Below, one piece after another: positions 44,757 to 58,546 of a stretch of DNA of 64,000 nucleotides. The stretch covers positions 19,498,968 through 19,562,967 of the forward strand of contig OZ026835.1 in NCBI GenBank assembly GCA_964023205.1, read 5' to 3'. The position numbers and the translations under genes are program-made. The notes under the pieces were generated by a model. The model worked only from the letters and a program-made list of their open reading frames with translations. It did not search any database and was not told the DNA's origin. Each line of letters begins with the position of its first letter. Within the stretch, counting starts at the first letter, position 1. The stretch is from Lutraria lutraria (taxonomy: Eukaryota > Mollusca > Bivalvia > Venerida > Mactridae).

Positions 44757-45825
44757 GGACACAATCAAATAGTGAATGAGCAAAGTATTCATGGTGGTGA
44801 CACATTATTATATTACCTTAGAACATTGTTCAACATGATGATACAATCATCATACATTCCAAAGGACTGTAAATTGGGTATAATAATACCAATACTCAAA
44901 GATGGTAAGCCGAACAACTCACCGAAAAGTTATGAACCTACATTGTATCACGTTGCTTCCGGTTGTATACAAAATGTTTGAAAAAATCCCACATGATAGA
45001 CTAACAAAATGGTGCTTTCTTAGCAACAAGATGTTTCCGAATGATCAGCAAAACACAAACCCAAAACATCTTGGGTCAATTATAACTGTCTCATTCAACT
45101 TACAGGAAACACTTATCAAGTTATCATGAACTTAATTCTGTAGCATATGCAGTATTCCTAGATACCACCGGTGCTTTTGACATTGTGAACCACATAGCAT
45201 TATTCTATAAAGAATAAAAAACAAAATACTACGAAACTTAATAAGTTGCTATTGTGATATCAGAAGTGCAGTACTTGTTAACAGAGTGACGTCATCAAGT
45301 TCTCTGTTCTTCAAGGTGTACGTCAAGGTGGCATACTTTCAATCTGACTTCGCTACAACACCAAATAAACATAGTTACCAACTATGCTAATCAATGGGAA
45401 TATGAACTTAAAGCTAGTAAATGTAAACTGATTGTATTCAGTGGAAACAAATCTCAGACACCTTCTGTGCGTATTGGCAACCAACAATTGACATGTAGCG
45501 AATCAGCCACTCATTTTGGTATCAAACTTCATCACTCAATTAAATGTACCCAGGCCATCACTACAAGAATTAAAAAAAGTAAGAGCGTCTCTATTTTCAC
45601 TACTTACAATCGAAAACAATCCAGGTGATATCCATCCTCTAACCTTAGAGACATAATCAAACGAGTGTCAGTGCCAATCGCATTTTATGGTGCTGAACTC
45701 TGGAACACAATGACAATATCAGATTCACAACGTACAAAATGATTTATCTGTCTTTATGCAAAAAGTATACAGCATCTACCTACAAGAAGAAGAATCACTT
45801 ACAACTATTTGCCATACGGGGATAC
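44757..45825 (+). pseudogene. Second LINE relic, reverse transcriptase part
   Basis: The frame at 44,772 reads GGDTLLYYLRTLFNMM and KLGIIIPILKDGKPNN, then shifts near 44,938 to the frame giving ITLLPVVYKMFEKI. Further on are VFLDTTGAFD (about 45,152-45,181), QGVRQGG (about 45,316), NYANQWEY (about 45,377) and PIAFYGAELWN. Only about 60 bp separate the QG-R-QG and NYANQW blocks, against about 200 bp in the LINE at 9-12 kb, so the region with the catalytic ADD box has been deleted. Several stops and at least one frameshift are present. The endonuclease is missing. The relic is of the same general clade as the first LINE but clearly a different, older family. Confidence 0.8.
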
Positions 45826-47122
45826 AACAAGAGGGCCAAGATGGCCCTATATCGCTCACATGACAATCACTTATCACTCATTAAAACATTGTTTTGAACT
45901 GGTGACCTAACTTTTTACTTCAGATGACCCATATTAAAACTTGTCCTACATATAAATAAGACAAACATTCTGACAAGGTTTGGTGAAGATCCAATCAAAA
46001 CCATGAAAACTACAGCATAGACAAGGTTTTCCTACGATTTGCCCTTGTGACCTAGTTTTTGACCCCAGATGACCCATGTCCGAATTTGTCTTACATATCA
46101 TTAAGACAAACATTCTGACAAGATAAAATCAAAATTTGACATCTACAGCGTTAATAAGGTTTTCCTAAGATTTGACCTTGTGACCTAGTTTTTGACCCTA
46201 GGTGGCCCATTAATGAGCTTGTCATTAAGATGAACAATCTGACAAGGTTTGGCTAAGATCCAATTAAAACCATGCAATTTAGAGCTTTTACAAGGTTTTT
46301 ACCTAAAATTTGACCTGGTGACTTAGTTTTTAACCCCGGCTGACCCATGTTCAACCTTAACCCACATATCATTGAGGCAAAAATTCTGACAAGGTTTGGT
46401 GAAAATCCAATAAAAACTGTGACATCTACAATGTTAACAAAGTTTTCCTAAGATTTTACCTCGTGACCTAGTTATTGACCCTAGATGACCCATATTTGTA
46501 CTTGGCTGTTATGTCATTAAAACAAACAATTTGACAAAGTTTGGTGAAGATCCAATTACAACTGTGAAATCTACAGTGTTAACATGGTTTTTCATAACAT
46601 TTGACCTAACCACCTAGGTTTTGATCCCAGATCACCCATGTGCGAACTCATCTAAGATTTTATAAACTTTAAGATAAACATTCTGACAAAAATTCATGAT
46701 GATCCAATCAAAACAGTGACTTCTAGAGTGTTCACAAAGTTTTTCAGCAATTTGCCCCAGTGACCTAGTTTTCGACCTGAAATGACCTTTTATCAAACTT
46801 GATCTAAATATAATTGAAATGAACATTCTGACAAAGTTTCATGAAGATCCAATCAAAACAGTGATTTCTAAAGTGTTCACAAGGTTTTCCCTTATTTGGC
46901 CCCGGTGACCTCGTTTTTGACCCCAAATGGCCCAATATCGAACTCGTCAGAGATTTTGTTGATATAAACATTCTGACCCAGTTTTGCGAAAATTGAGCTA
47001 AAAATGTGCCCCTGGTGTTTTACAAGGTAAAGTTTGACAACACATGACGAATGACACCGGACGCCGGACGAAGACTGATCACAAAAGCTCATCCTGTCAC
47101 TTGTCACCCTGTGAGCTAAAAA
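45826..47122 (-). mobile_element. Hairpin-ended element inserted in the LINE relic
   Basis: On the plus strand it opens AACAAGAGGGCCAAGATGGC then CCTATATCGCTCAC, and closes with an AGCTCA...TGAGCT hairpin (47,089-47,117) and AAAA. Seven to eight core units of about 145-150 bp carry GATCCAATCAAAAC, TTTTCCTAAGATTTGACC and GTGACCTAGTTTTTGACC. The head before the hairpin has GACACCGGACGCCGGACGAA. It is the longest copy of this family here and appears complete. Reverse-transcriptase reading stops at its left edge and resumes at its right edge. Confidence 0.85.
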
Positions 47123-47737
47123 ACAAACTGGATTCATTCTGGTTATCTACAGAATACTGCAGAAGTATTCCCTGACTCACCACTTAAATTAATATCTGAA
47201 AAACAGTGAATTCCCAACAAAATCTACGTGGGTTCGAGCTCTTCATAAACATATCAATAATTAGCATGATAATAATTGAACTAAAAGAGCGCTAAATGAT
47301 CCAGACGTCACTGGACTTCTAGCTTCTCAAAATGAAATCATCCCATCTCCGATCTGGCAATCAGCAACCAACCGAAACAACATTATACATGCAACGACGA
47401 CAGCGCGGGTGATTACATGTGCCCACAACAGAACAGTTATAATCAATGTTGTACTTTTTGCTCAAACCAAACTCTAGATTTATACAGGCATGCTATCGCA
47501 GAGTGCCAACACCCTGCACCGAAACAACCCCGCATAAACTTTATGAAAACTATAGAAATTAACTACTCTCGTGCTTTCAGTACCCCCCTATCACAATCTT
47601 ACGGAGAGGACTTTCTCCTTAGCTTATTTAGCATGAACACTTTATTACAGTTCAATCTGGACGACACATACCGAAAATATATGCAAGATGTGTGTAGTTT
47701 TATGCTTTTATCACTTCTATTTATTCATAACGTTTAA
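47123..47737 (+). pseudogene. Second LINE relic, C-terminal part
   Basis: It resumes NKLDSFWLSTEYCR, the block that follows the insertion point in related LINEs, then shows TWVRALHKHINN, IWQSATNRNNIIHAT and TARVI with stops between. From ATG 47,417 a clean frame of 106 codons holds CTFCSNQTLDLYRHAIAEC, a C-X2-C-X9-H-X4-C knuckle with the same spacing as in the first LINE, and ends at TAA 47,735-47,737. The whole frame is a fragment, not a gene of its own. Confidence 0.75.
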
Positions 47738-48220
47738 TGTATTATTTTCAATGTTGATGTATTGATAATTGGTAATTGAACTGTATAACTTTGCTATAAT
47801 TTCTTACATTTCGTTTTGGTAAGACATTATGAAAGCAAATCGTTTATGCAATTGTCACAATACTCAGATAAACATGTATATATATATAACATTGAATTAT
47901 CAATAGTTCTATCCTCATTATACACTCTTACATTTCGTTTCGGTAAGATTGTATAATTATTTCATTCTTCTAAATGTGATATAATGTTTCATTCATCTAT
48001 ATGTGATATAATGTTTCATTCATCTAAATGTGATAAAATGTTTCATTCATCTATATGTGATATTCTTCTACGCGATTATTACATGTATATCACTCATGAC
48101 TGTAAATATGCCATTCATTATATGACTTTGTTACTTCACATTTGTATAACTATGTAAAATCATAAATCACATGTTACTATGTTAAATCTCTGAAAAGTGG
48201 AAATAAAGAGTATATATATA
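47738..48220 (+). mobile_element. 3' UTR of the second LINE relic
   Basis: AT-rich tail ending with AATAAA at 48,202-48,207 followed by GAGTATATATATA. The phrase CTTACATTTCGTTTTGGTAA occurs at about 47,803, and with one change at about 47,928. The 3' end is placed at about 48,220. Confidence 0.55.
47974..48066 (+). repeat. 27-bp tandem repeat, about three and a half copies
   Basis: ATGTGATATAATGTTTCATT then CATCTAT/AA begins at 47,974, 48,001, 48,028 and 48,055. It parallels the 38-bp repeat in the 3' UTR of the first LINE. Confidence 0.85.
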
Positions 48221-49704
48221 ACACTGTTGCGGGTACTTATATGACTATAGTTACCAAACATGGACATTATTTATTGGTATCTGGCGAAGACACTATTTGT
48301 TAACATACAGTTTTCATCTGAAGGCCCTTATATAGTATTGTAGCATTATGATATATGGTATAATGAAGGAACATAAATTTTATGTGAGTAGACTAGACTG
48401 TTTGGTATTACAATTATACGTGTACTGATGCAAGTCCGCGAACACTCGCAACCACATACACAATGTGTCTTTATTCATGGATCTTTAGTATACAGGTGTT
48501 CACATGATAACATTCTAAATACAATGTAAACTTTGGTTTTTAAGGTAGAATATAGGGAATGGAAGTCGAAATTATAATAGTGCTTTAAAAAAGTCTATGT
48601 TTTCAGTCATGTAGATTAAACTTTAGTTAAACATATAATCTTTTTCTTATTTCTTACATGCAAATAACAAATCGTATATTTCATTTCAGCCAAAATTAGG
48701 CCCAGAATGAACACTATTCTTTGACAGTGTTATTGTAAAAGGGACTTAGAATAAACCGACTTTAACACTTATAAATGTGTTAATGGAAAAAAGATTCCAA
48801 GTCTCGTCACCAATATCTCTTAGACATATTTTATAAATACCCAGTCTGCAAATTATTTATAGTTTTGCTTAAAATTGTGCGTTTTTTTTTGTATTATAAC
48901 ATATGAGTTGGCAGGCAAAAATCTTGCTTTTCGTTGAAAGAAGAATAATTTCTTTCAGATAAAGTGAGTTTTGCATAAAATTCTACTTGACTGTGTGTAT
49001 CCAGGTGATTATGTGACACTTAATCAATGTTTACAGATGATATGATCATACCTAATTTTAAGTTCATTGTACATGTTATGACACGCATCATTTTTGTGAA
49101 ACACTAGATTTACATAAAACAGAAACTCTTTTCTTATGCCCCTAGCATATTGACTACTTAATAAATTCCGTCAGATAATTACAAACACTTTTTTATAATA
49201 GTTTCACTCATTCTGTGTTGTAAATATATAGAATTATGTACATTTCAAACGGATGCGTAAACATGTTTATGTTCTATAGAGATGCATCTTCATATACTTT
49301 CAAGCACATGAATTTGTATGACAGTACATAATTCGCGATATGTATAAAAGATTGACCAAGGACGATGCCTGTTAAATATGTAGAACACACAAATATAATA
49401 GGTCTGTGGTATACAGATCAGAACAATAATGCCGGGTACATTTTATTGTTCTATAATGAGAACACATATGGTCTCATTATTTAATTTAGTGAAGAAAGAT
49501 GGACCATATATAATTAGACATGAAATACTTAACATGGAAAGGTCCGAAAAATTGCACTTTTGATATACATGCACCCATATACAAAATTGCTTGATGGTCA
49601 TTCTACAGGTTACCACACATTACTTATCATTACTTCATTGTGTACTTAATTAACTTCACCAAAATTACTGATGTAATTCAGTGGTTACACATTGAAGTAA
49701 GGTA
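48221..49704. other. No recognisable feature
   Basis: AT-rich unique-looking DNA leading up to the satellite. No supported frame or repeat. Confidence 0.5.
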
Positions 49705-49950
49705 GATGAGATCATCAGCAACTCTCGGAGAATTTCCTCGGACATGGTCATTTCTAGAATTTTAATAAAGTTAAAAGAACAACTAAAGTAACCATTACAT
49801 ACCGAATCTGCTTCCACCACAGATTTCCATTGATGTATATTACTTGTCTGTAATGGTCCCAGGTTTTTACTATCTACAATTAAAGAGCAAATGAAAGATA
49901 AAAATTTGTCGTAAAGAACCCCCGCAAGAAAATTTTCTCTCAAACTGCCA
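49705..49950. repeat. Divergent, shortened edge unit of the satellite
   Basis: The first unit carries only two of the three monomers: from its TTTCTAGAATTTTAATAAAG start (49,752) it passes directly into second-monomer text (AAAGTAACCATTACATACCG), losing about 163 bp. It also has more substitutions than interior units, as expected at an array edge less reached by homogenisation. Confidence 0.75.
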
Positions 49951-50481
49951 TTTCTAAAATGTTAATAACTTCCAAGGTAAACGAAGCATGGCCACGCCTT
50001 TTGTGTCCCTGATTTTCAGGGATGTCCATTACTAGCATGTGCAGTTTCAATGCTGAAGACCAAATAATGGTAGAGATATTGCAAATCAAAGATGTTCAGC
50101 AACTCATTGAGATTTTCCTCGGACATGGTCATTTCTAGAATTTCAATAAAGTCAAAAGAAAGCAGAGCATAGCAAATTCAACCTTGCTACTGACTTCTGT
50201 TCATGCCAACTACTTGTAAATAAAGTTGCATTCATGTACCAACAGCGCTTAAGGAGAAAATAAAAAATTAGATTTGTCATAAAATCTTGACGTCAGGATA
50301 TTCTAGAAATGTAATAACACCAACAGTAACCATACCATACCAAATCTGCTTTCACCACAGATTTCCATTGATGTATATTACTTGTCTGTAATGGTTCCAT
50401 GTTTGTACTAAATACAATTAAAGAGTAAATAAAAGATAAACATTTGTCGTAAAGCACCCGCGCAAGTATATTTTCTCTCAA

Positions 50482-53400
50482 ACTGCCATTTCTAAAATGT
50501 TAATAACTTCCAAGGTAAACAAAGCATGGCCACGCCTTTTGTGTCCCTGATTTTCAGGGATGTCCATTACTAGCATGTGCAGTTTCAATGCTGAAGACCA
50601 AATAATGGTAGAGATATTGCAAATCAAAGATGTTCAGCAACTCACTGAGATTTTCCTCGGACATGGTCATTTCTAGAATTTCAATAAAGTCAAAAGTAAG
50701 CAGAGCATAGCAAATTCGACCTTGCTACTGACTTCTGTTCATGCCAACTACTTGTAAGTAAAGTTGGATTCATGTACCAACAGCGCTTAAGGAGAAAATA
50801 AAAAATTAGATTTGTCATAAAATCCTGACGCCAGGACATTCTAGAAATGTAATATCACCAAAAGTAACCATACCATACCAAATCTGCTTTCACCACAGAT
50901 TTCCATTGATGTATATTACTTGTCTGTAATGGTCCCATGTTTGTACTATCTACAATTAAAGAGTAAATGAAAGATAAAAGTTTGTCGTAAAGAGCCTCCG
51001 CAAGTAAATTTTCTCTCAAACTGCCATTTCTAAAATGTTAATTATTTCCGAGGTAAACGATGCATGGGCACGCCTTTTGTGTCCCTGATTTTCAGGGATG
51101 TCCATTACTAGCATGTGCAGTTTCAATGCTGAAGACCAAATAATGGTAGAGATATTGCAAATCAAAGATGTTCAGCAACTCTCTGAGATTTTCCTCGGAC
51201 ATGGTCATTTCTAGAATTTCAATAAAGTCAAAAGTAAGCAGAGCATAGCAAATTCAACCTTGCTACTGACTTCTGTTCATGACAACTACTTGTAAGTAAA
51301 GTTGCATTCATGTACCAACAGCGCTTAAGGAGAAAATAAAAAATTAGATTTGTCATAAAATCCTGACGCCAGAATATTCTAGAAATGTAATAACACCAAA
51401 AGTAACCATACCATACCAAATCTGCTTTCACCACAGATTTCCATTGATGTATATTACTTATCTGTAATTGTTCCATGTTTGTACTATCTACAATTAAAGA
51501 GTAAATGAAAGATAAAAAGTTGTCGTAAAGAGTCTCCGCAAGAAAATTTTCTCTCAAACTGCCATTTCTAAAATGTTAATTATTTCCGAGGTAACCGATG
51601 CATGGGCACGCCTTTTGTGTCCCTGATTTTCAGGGATGTCCATTACTAGCATGTGCAGTTTCAATGCTGAAGACCAAATAATGGTAGAGATATTGCAAAT
51701 CAAAGATGTTCAGCAACTCACTGAGATTTTCCTCGGACATGGTCATTTCTAGAACTTCAATAAAGTCGAAAGTAAGCAGAGCATAGCAAATTCAACCTTG
51801 CTACTGACTTCTGTCCATGCGAACTACTTGTAAATGAAGTTGCATTCATGTACCAACAGCGCTTAAGGAGAAAATAAAAAATTAGATTTGTCATAAAATC
51901 TTGACGCCAGGATATTCTAGAAATGTAATAACACCAAAAGTAACCATACCATACCAAATCTGCTTTCACCACATATTTCCTTTGATGTATATTACGTGTC
52001 TGTAATGGTCCCATGTCTGTACTATCTACAATTAAAGAATAAATGAAAGATAAAAATTTGTCGTAAAACACCCGCGCAACTAAATTGTCTCTCAAACTGC
52101 CATTTCTAAAATGTTAATAACTTCCAAGGTAAACGAAGCATGGCCACGCCTTTTGTGTCCCTGATTTTCAGGGATGTCCATTACTAGCATGTGCAGTTTC
52201 AATGCTGAAGACCAAATAATGGTAGAGATATTGCAAATCAAAGATGTTCAGCAACTCACTGAGATTTTCCTCGGACATGGTCATTTCTAGAACTTCAACA
52301 AAGTCGAAAGTAAGCAGAGCATAGCAAATTCAACCTTGCTACTGACTTCTGTCCATGCCAACTACTTGTAAATAAAGTTGCATTGATGTACCAACAACGC
52401 TTAAGGAGAAAATAAAAAATTAGATTTGTCATAAAATCTTGACGCCAGGATATTCTAGAAATGTAATAATACCAAAAGTAACCGTACCATACCAAATCTG
52501 CTTTCACCACAGATTTCCATTGATGTATATTACTTGTCTGTAATGGTTCCATGTTTGTACTATCTACAATTAAAGAGTAAATGAAAGATAAAAATTTGTC
52601 GTAAAGAGTCTCCGCAAGAAAATTTTCTCTCAAACTGCCATTTCTAAAATGTTAATTTTTTCCGAGGTAAACGATGCATGGGCACGCCTTTTGTGTCCCT
52701 GATTTTCAGGGATGTCCATTACTAGCATGTGCAGTTTCAATGCTGAAGACCAAATAACGGTAGAGATATTGCAAATCAAAGATATTCAGCAACTCACTGA
52801 GATTTTCCTCGGAGACGGTCATTTCTAGAATTTCAATAAAGTCAAAAGTAAGCAGAGCATAGCAAATTCAACCTTGCTACTGACTTCTGTTCATGCCAAC
52901 TACTTGTAAGTAAAGTTGGATTCATGTACCAAAAGCGCTAAAGGAGAAAAAAAAAATAGATTTGTCATAAAATCCTGACGCCAGGATATTCTAGAAATGT
53001 AATAACACCAAAAGTAACCATACCATACCAAATCTGCTTTCACCACATATTTCCATTGATGTATATTACGTGTCTGTAATGGTCCCATGTCTGTACTATC
53101 TACAATTAAAGAATAAATGAAAGATAAAAATTTGTCGTAAAACACACGCGCAAGTAAATTTTCGCTCAAACTGCCATTTCTAAAATGTTAATAACTTCCA
53201 AGGTAAACGAAGCATGGGAACGCCTTTTGTGTCCCTGATTGTCAGGGATGTCCATTACTAGCATGTGCAGTTTCAATGCTGAAGACCAAATAATGGTAGA
53301 GATATTGCAAATCAAAGATGTTCAGCAACTCACTGAGATTTTCCTCGGACATGGTCATTTCTAGAATTTCAATAAAGTCAAAAGTAAGCAGAGCATAGCA

Positions 53401-55856
53401 AATTCGACCTTGCTACTGACTTCTGTTCATGCCAACTACTTGTAAGTAAAGTTGCATTCATGTACCAACAGCGCTTAAGGAGAAAATAAAAAATTAGATT
53501 TGTCATAAAATCTTGACGCCAGGACATTCTAGAAATGTAATAACACCAAACGTAACCATACCATACCAAATCTGCTTTCACCACAGATTTCCATTGATGT
53601 ATATTACTTGTCTGTAATGGTCCCATGTTTGTACTATCTACAATTAAAGAGTAAATGAAAGATAAATGTTTGTCGTAAAGAGCCTCCGCAAGTAAATTTT
53701 CTCTCAAACTGCCATTTCTAAAATGTTAATTATTTCCGAGGTAAACGATGCATGGGCACGCCTTTTGTATCCCTGATTTTCAGGGATGTCCATTACTAGC
53801 ATGTGCAGTTTCAATGCTGAAGACCAAATAATGGTAGAGATATTGCAAATCAAAGATGTTCAGAAACTCTCTGAGATTTTCCTCGGACAGGGTCATTTCT
53901 AGAATTTCAATAAAGTCAAAAGTAAGCAGAGCATAGCAAATTCAACCTTGCTACTGACTTCTGTTCATGACAACTACTTGTAAGTAAAGTTGAATTCATG
54001 TACCAACAGCGCTTAAGGAGAAAATAAAAAATTAGATTTGTCATAAAATCCTGACGCCAGAATATTCTAGAAATGTAATAACACCAAAAGTAACCATACC
54101 ATACCAAATCTGCTTTCACCACAGATTTCCATTGATGTATATTACTTATCTGTAATTGTTCCATGTTTGTACTATCTACAATTAAAGAGTAAATGAAAGA
54201 TAAAAAGTTGTCGTAAAGAGTCTCCGCAAGAAAATTTTCTCTCAAACTGCCATTTCTAAAATGTTAATTATTTCCGAGGTAACCGATGCATGGGCACGCC
54301 TTTTGTGTCCCTGATTTTCAGGGATGTCCATTACTAGCATGTGCAGTTTCAATGCTGAAGACCAAATAATGGTAGAGATATTGCAAATCAAAGATGTTCA
54401 GCAACTCACTGAGATTTTCCTCGGACATGGTCATTTCTAGAACTTCAATAAAGTCGAAAGTAAGCAGAGCATAGCAAATTCAACCTTGCTACTGACTTCT
54501 GTCCATGCGAACTACTTGTAAATAAAGTTGCATTCATGTACCAACAGCGCTTAAGGAGAAAATAAAAAATTAGATTTGTCATAAAATCTTGACGCCAGGA
54601 TATTCTAGAAATGTAATAACACCAAAAGTAACCATACCATACCAAATCTGCTTTCACCACATATTTCCATTGATGTATATTACGTGTCTGTAATGGTCCC
54701 ATGTCTGTACTATCTACAATTAAAGAATAAATGAAAGATAAAAATTTGTCGTAAAACACTCGCGCAACTAAATTTTCTCTCAAACTGCCATTTCTAAAAT
54801 GTTAATAACTTCCAAGGTAAACGAAGCATGGCCACGCCTTTTGTGTCTCTGATTTTCAGGGATGTCCATTACTAGCATGTGCAGTTTCAATGCTGAAGAC
54901 CAAATAATGGTAGAGATATTGCAAATCAAAGATGTTCAGCAACTCACTGAGATTTTCCTCGGACATGGTCATTTCTAGAACTTCAACAAAGTCGAAAGTA
55001 AGCAGATCATAGCAAATTCAACCTTGCTACTGACTTCTGTCCATGCCAACTACTTGTAAATAAAGTTGCATTGATGTACCAACAACGCTTAAGGAGAAAA
55101 TAAAAAATTAGATTTGTCATAAAATCTTGACGCCAGGATATTCTAGAAATGTAATAATACCAAAAGTAACCGTACCATACCAAATCTGCTTTCACCACAG
55201 ATTTCCATTGATGTATATTACTTGTCTGTAATGGTTCCATGTTTGTATTATCTACAATTAAAGAGTAAATGAAAGATAAAAATTTGTCGTAAAGAGTCTC
55301 CGCAAGAAAATTTTCTCTCAAACTGCCATTTCTAAAATGTTAATTATTTCCGAGGTAAACGATGCATGGGCACGCCTTTTGTGTCCCTGATTTTCAGGGA
55401 TGTCCATTACTAGCGTGTGCAGTTTCAATGCTGAAGACCAAATAATGGTAGAGATATTGCAAATCAAAGATATTCAGCAACTCACTGAGATTTTCCTCGG
55501 AGACGGTCATTTCTAGAATTTCAATAAAGTCAAAAGTAAGCAGAGCATAGCAAATTCAACCTTGCTACTGACTTCTGTTCATGCCAACTACTTGTAAGTA
55601 AAGTTGGATTCATGTACCAAAAGCGCTAAAGGAGAAAAAAAAATAGATTTGTCATAAAATCCTGACGCCAGGATATTCTAGAAATGTAATAACACCAAAA
55701 GTAACCATACCATACCAAATCTGCTTTCACCACATATTTCCATTGATGTATATTACGTGTCTGTAATGGTCCCATGTCTGTACTATCTACAATTAAAGAA
55801 TAAATGAAAGATAAAAATTTGTCGTAAAACACACGTGCAAGTAAATTTTCTCTCAA
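50482..55856. repeat. Five-unit (2,688-bp) higher-order duplication in the satellite
   Basis: Unit variants in 50,482-53,169 recur in the same order in 53,170-55,856. Markers: AGGACATTCTAG; AGAATATTCTAG with GTAATTGTTCC; ACGTGTCTG; AACTTCAACAAAGTCG (52,291 and 54,979, exactly 2,688 apart); and a shortened GCGCTAAAGGAG with an A-run. All five marker types are absent or in another order in the middle of the array. Confidence 0.85.
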
Positions 55857-58546
55857 ACTGCCATTTCTAAAATGTTAATAACTTCCAAGGTAAACGAAGC
55901 ATGGGAACGCCTTTTGTGTCCCTGATTTTCAGGGATGTCCATTACTAGCATGTGCAGTTTCAATGCTGAAGACCAAATAATGGTAGAGGTATTGCAAATC
56001 AAAGATGTTCAGCAACTCACTGAGATTTTCCTCGGACATGGTCATTTCTAGAATTTCAATAAAGTGAAAAGTAAGCAGAGCATAGCAAATTCAACCTTGC
56101 TACTGACTTCTGTTCATGCCAACTACTTGTAAATAAAGTTGCATTCATGTACCAACAGCGCTTAAGGTGAAAATAAAAAATTAGATTTGTCATAAAATCT
56201 TGACGCCAGGATATTCTAGAAATGTAATAACACCAAAAGTAACCATACCATACCAAATCTGCTTTCACCACAGATTTCCATTGATGTATATTACTTGTCT
56301 GTAATGGTTCCATGTTTGTACTATCTACAATTAAAGAGTAAATGAAAGATAAACATTTGTCGTAAAGCACCCGCGCAAGTATATTTTCTCTCAAACTGCC
56401 ATTTCTAAAATGTTAATAACTTCCAAGGTAAACAAAGCATGGCCACGCCTTTTGTGTCCCTGATTTTCAGGGATGTCCATTACTAGCATGTGCAGTTTCA
56501 ATGCTGAAGACCAAATAATGGTAGAGATATTGCAAATCAAAGATGTTCAGCAACTCACTGAGATTTTCCTCGGACATGGTCATTTCTAGAACTTCAATAA
56601 AGTCAAAAGTAAGCAGAGCATAGCAAATTCAACCTTGCTACTGACTTCTGTTCATGACAACTACTTGTAAGTAAAGTTGAATTCATGTACCAACAGCGCT
56701 TAAGGAGAAAATAAAAAATTAGATTTGTCATAAAATCCTGACGCCAGAATATTCTAGAAATGTAATAACACCAAAAGTAACCATACCATACCAAATCTGC
56801 TTTCACCACAGATTTCCATTGATGTATATTACTTATCTGTAATTGTTCCATGTTTGTACTATCTACAATTAAAGAGTAAATGGAAGATAAAAAGTTGTCG
56901 TAAAGAGTCTCCGCAAGAAAATTTTCTCTCAAACTGCCATTTCTAAAATGTTAATTATTTCCGAGGTAACCGATGCATGGGCACGCCTTTTGTGTCCCTG
57001 ATTTTCAGGGATGTCCATTAATAGCATGTGCAGTTTCAATGCTGAAGACCAAATAATGGTAGAGATATTGCAAATCAAAGATGTTCAGCAACTCACTGAG
57101 ATTTTCCTCGGAGACCGTCATTTCTAGAATTTCAATAAAGTCAAAAGTAAGCAGAGCATAGCAAATTCAACCTTGCTACTGACTTCTGTTCATGCCAACT
57201 ACTTGTAAATAAAGTTGCATTCATGTACCAACAGCGCTTAAGGTGAAAATAAAAAATTAGATTTGTCATAAAATCTTGACGCCAGGATATTCTAGAAATG
57301 TAATAACACCAAAAGTAACCATACCATACCAAATCTGCTTTCACCACAGATTTCCATTGATGTATATTACTTGTCTGTAATGGTTCCATGTTTGTACTAT
57401 CTACAATTAAAGAGTAAATGAAAGATAAACATTTGTCGTAAAGCACCCGCGCAAGTATATTTTCTCTCAAACTGCCATTTCTAAAATGTTAATAACTTCC
57501 AAGGTAAACAAAGCATGGCCACGCCTTTTGTGTCCCTGATTTTCAGGGATGTCCATTACTAGCATGTGCAGTTTCAATGCTGAAGACCAAATAATGGTAG
57601 AGATATTGCAAATCAAAGATGTTCAGCAACTCACTGAGATTTTCCTCGGACATGGTCATTTCTAGAACTTCAATAAAGTCAAAAGTAAGCAGAGCATAGC
57701 AAATTCAACCTTGCTACTGACTTCTGTCCATGCGAACTACTTGTAAATAAAGTTGCATTCATGTACCAACAGCGCTTAAGGAGAAAATAAAAAATTAGAT
57801 TTGTCATAAAATCTTGACGCCAGGATATTCTAGAAATGTAATAACACCAAAAGTAACCATACCATACCAAATCTGCTTTCACCACAGATTTCCATTGATG
57901 TATATTACTTGTCTGTAATGGTTCCATGTTTGTACTATCTACAATTAAAGAGTAAATGAAAGATAAAAATTTGTCGTAAAGAGTCTCCGCAAGAAAATTT
58001 TCTCTCAAACTGCCATTTCTAAAATGTTAATTATTTCCGAGGTAACCGATGCATGGGCACGCATTTTGTGTCCCTGATTTTCAGGGATGTCCATTACTAG
58101 CATGTGCAGTTTCAATGCTGAAGACCAAATAATGGTAGAGATATTGCAAATCAAAGATGTTCAGCAACTCTCTGAGATTTTCCTCGGACAGGGTCATTTC
58201 TAGAATTTCAATAAAGTCAAAAGTAAGCAGAGCATAGCAAATTCAACCTTGCTACTGACTTCTGTTCATGACAACTACTTGTAAGTAAAGTTGAATTCAT
58301 GTACCAACAGCGCTTAAGGAGAAAATAAAAAATTAGATTTGTCATAAAATCCTGACGCCAGAATATTCTAGAAATGTAATAACACCAAAAGTAACCATAC
58401 CATACCAAATCTGCTTTCACCACAGATTTCCATTGATGTATATTACTTATCTGTAATTGTTCCATGTTTGTACTATCTACAATTAAAGAGTAAATGGAAG
58501 ATAAAAAGTTGTCGTAAAGAGTCTCCGCAAGAAAATTTTCTCTCAA

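Noticed and set aside
47417..47737. 106-codon frame as an independent gene
   Set aside because: Its CCHC knuckle and position match the C-terminus of a LINE ORF2, and upstream text continues the same relic with stops.
44757..47737. Viral or retroviral origin of the reverse-transcriptase traces
   Set aside because: No long terminal repeats, gag, protease, integrase or envelope traces are present. Motif order and the CCHC C-terminus fit non-LTR retrotransposons.
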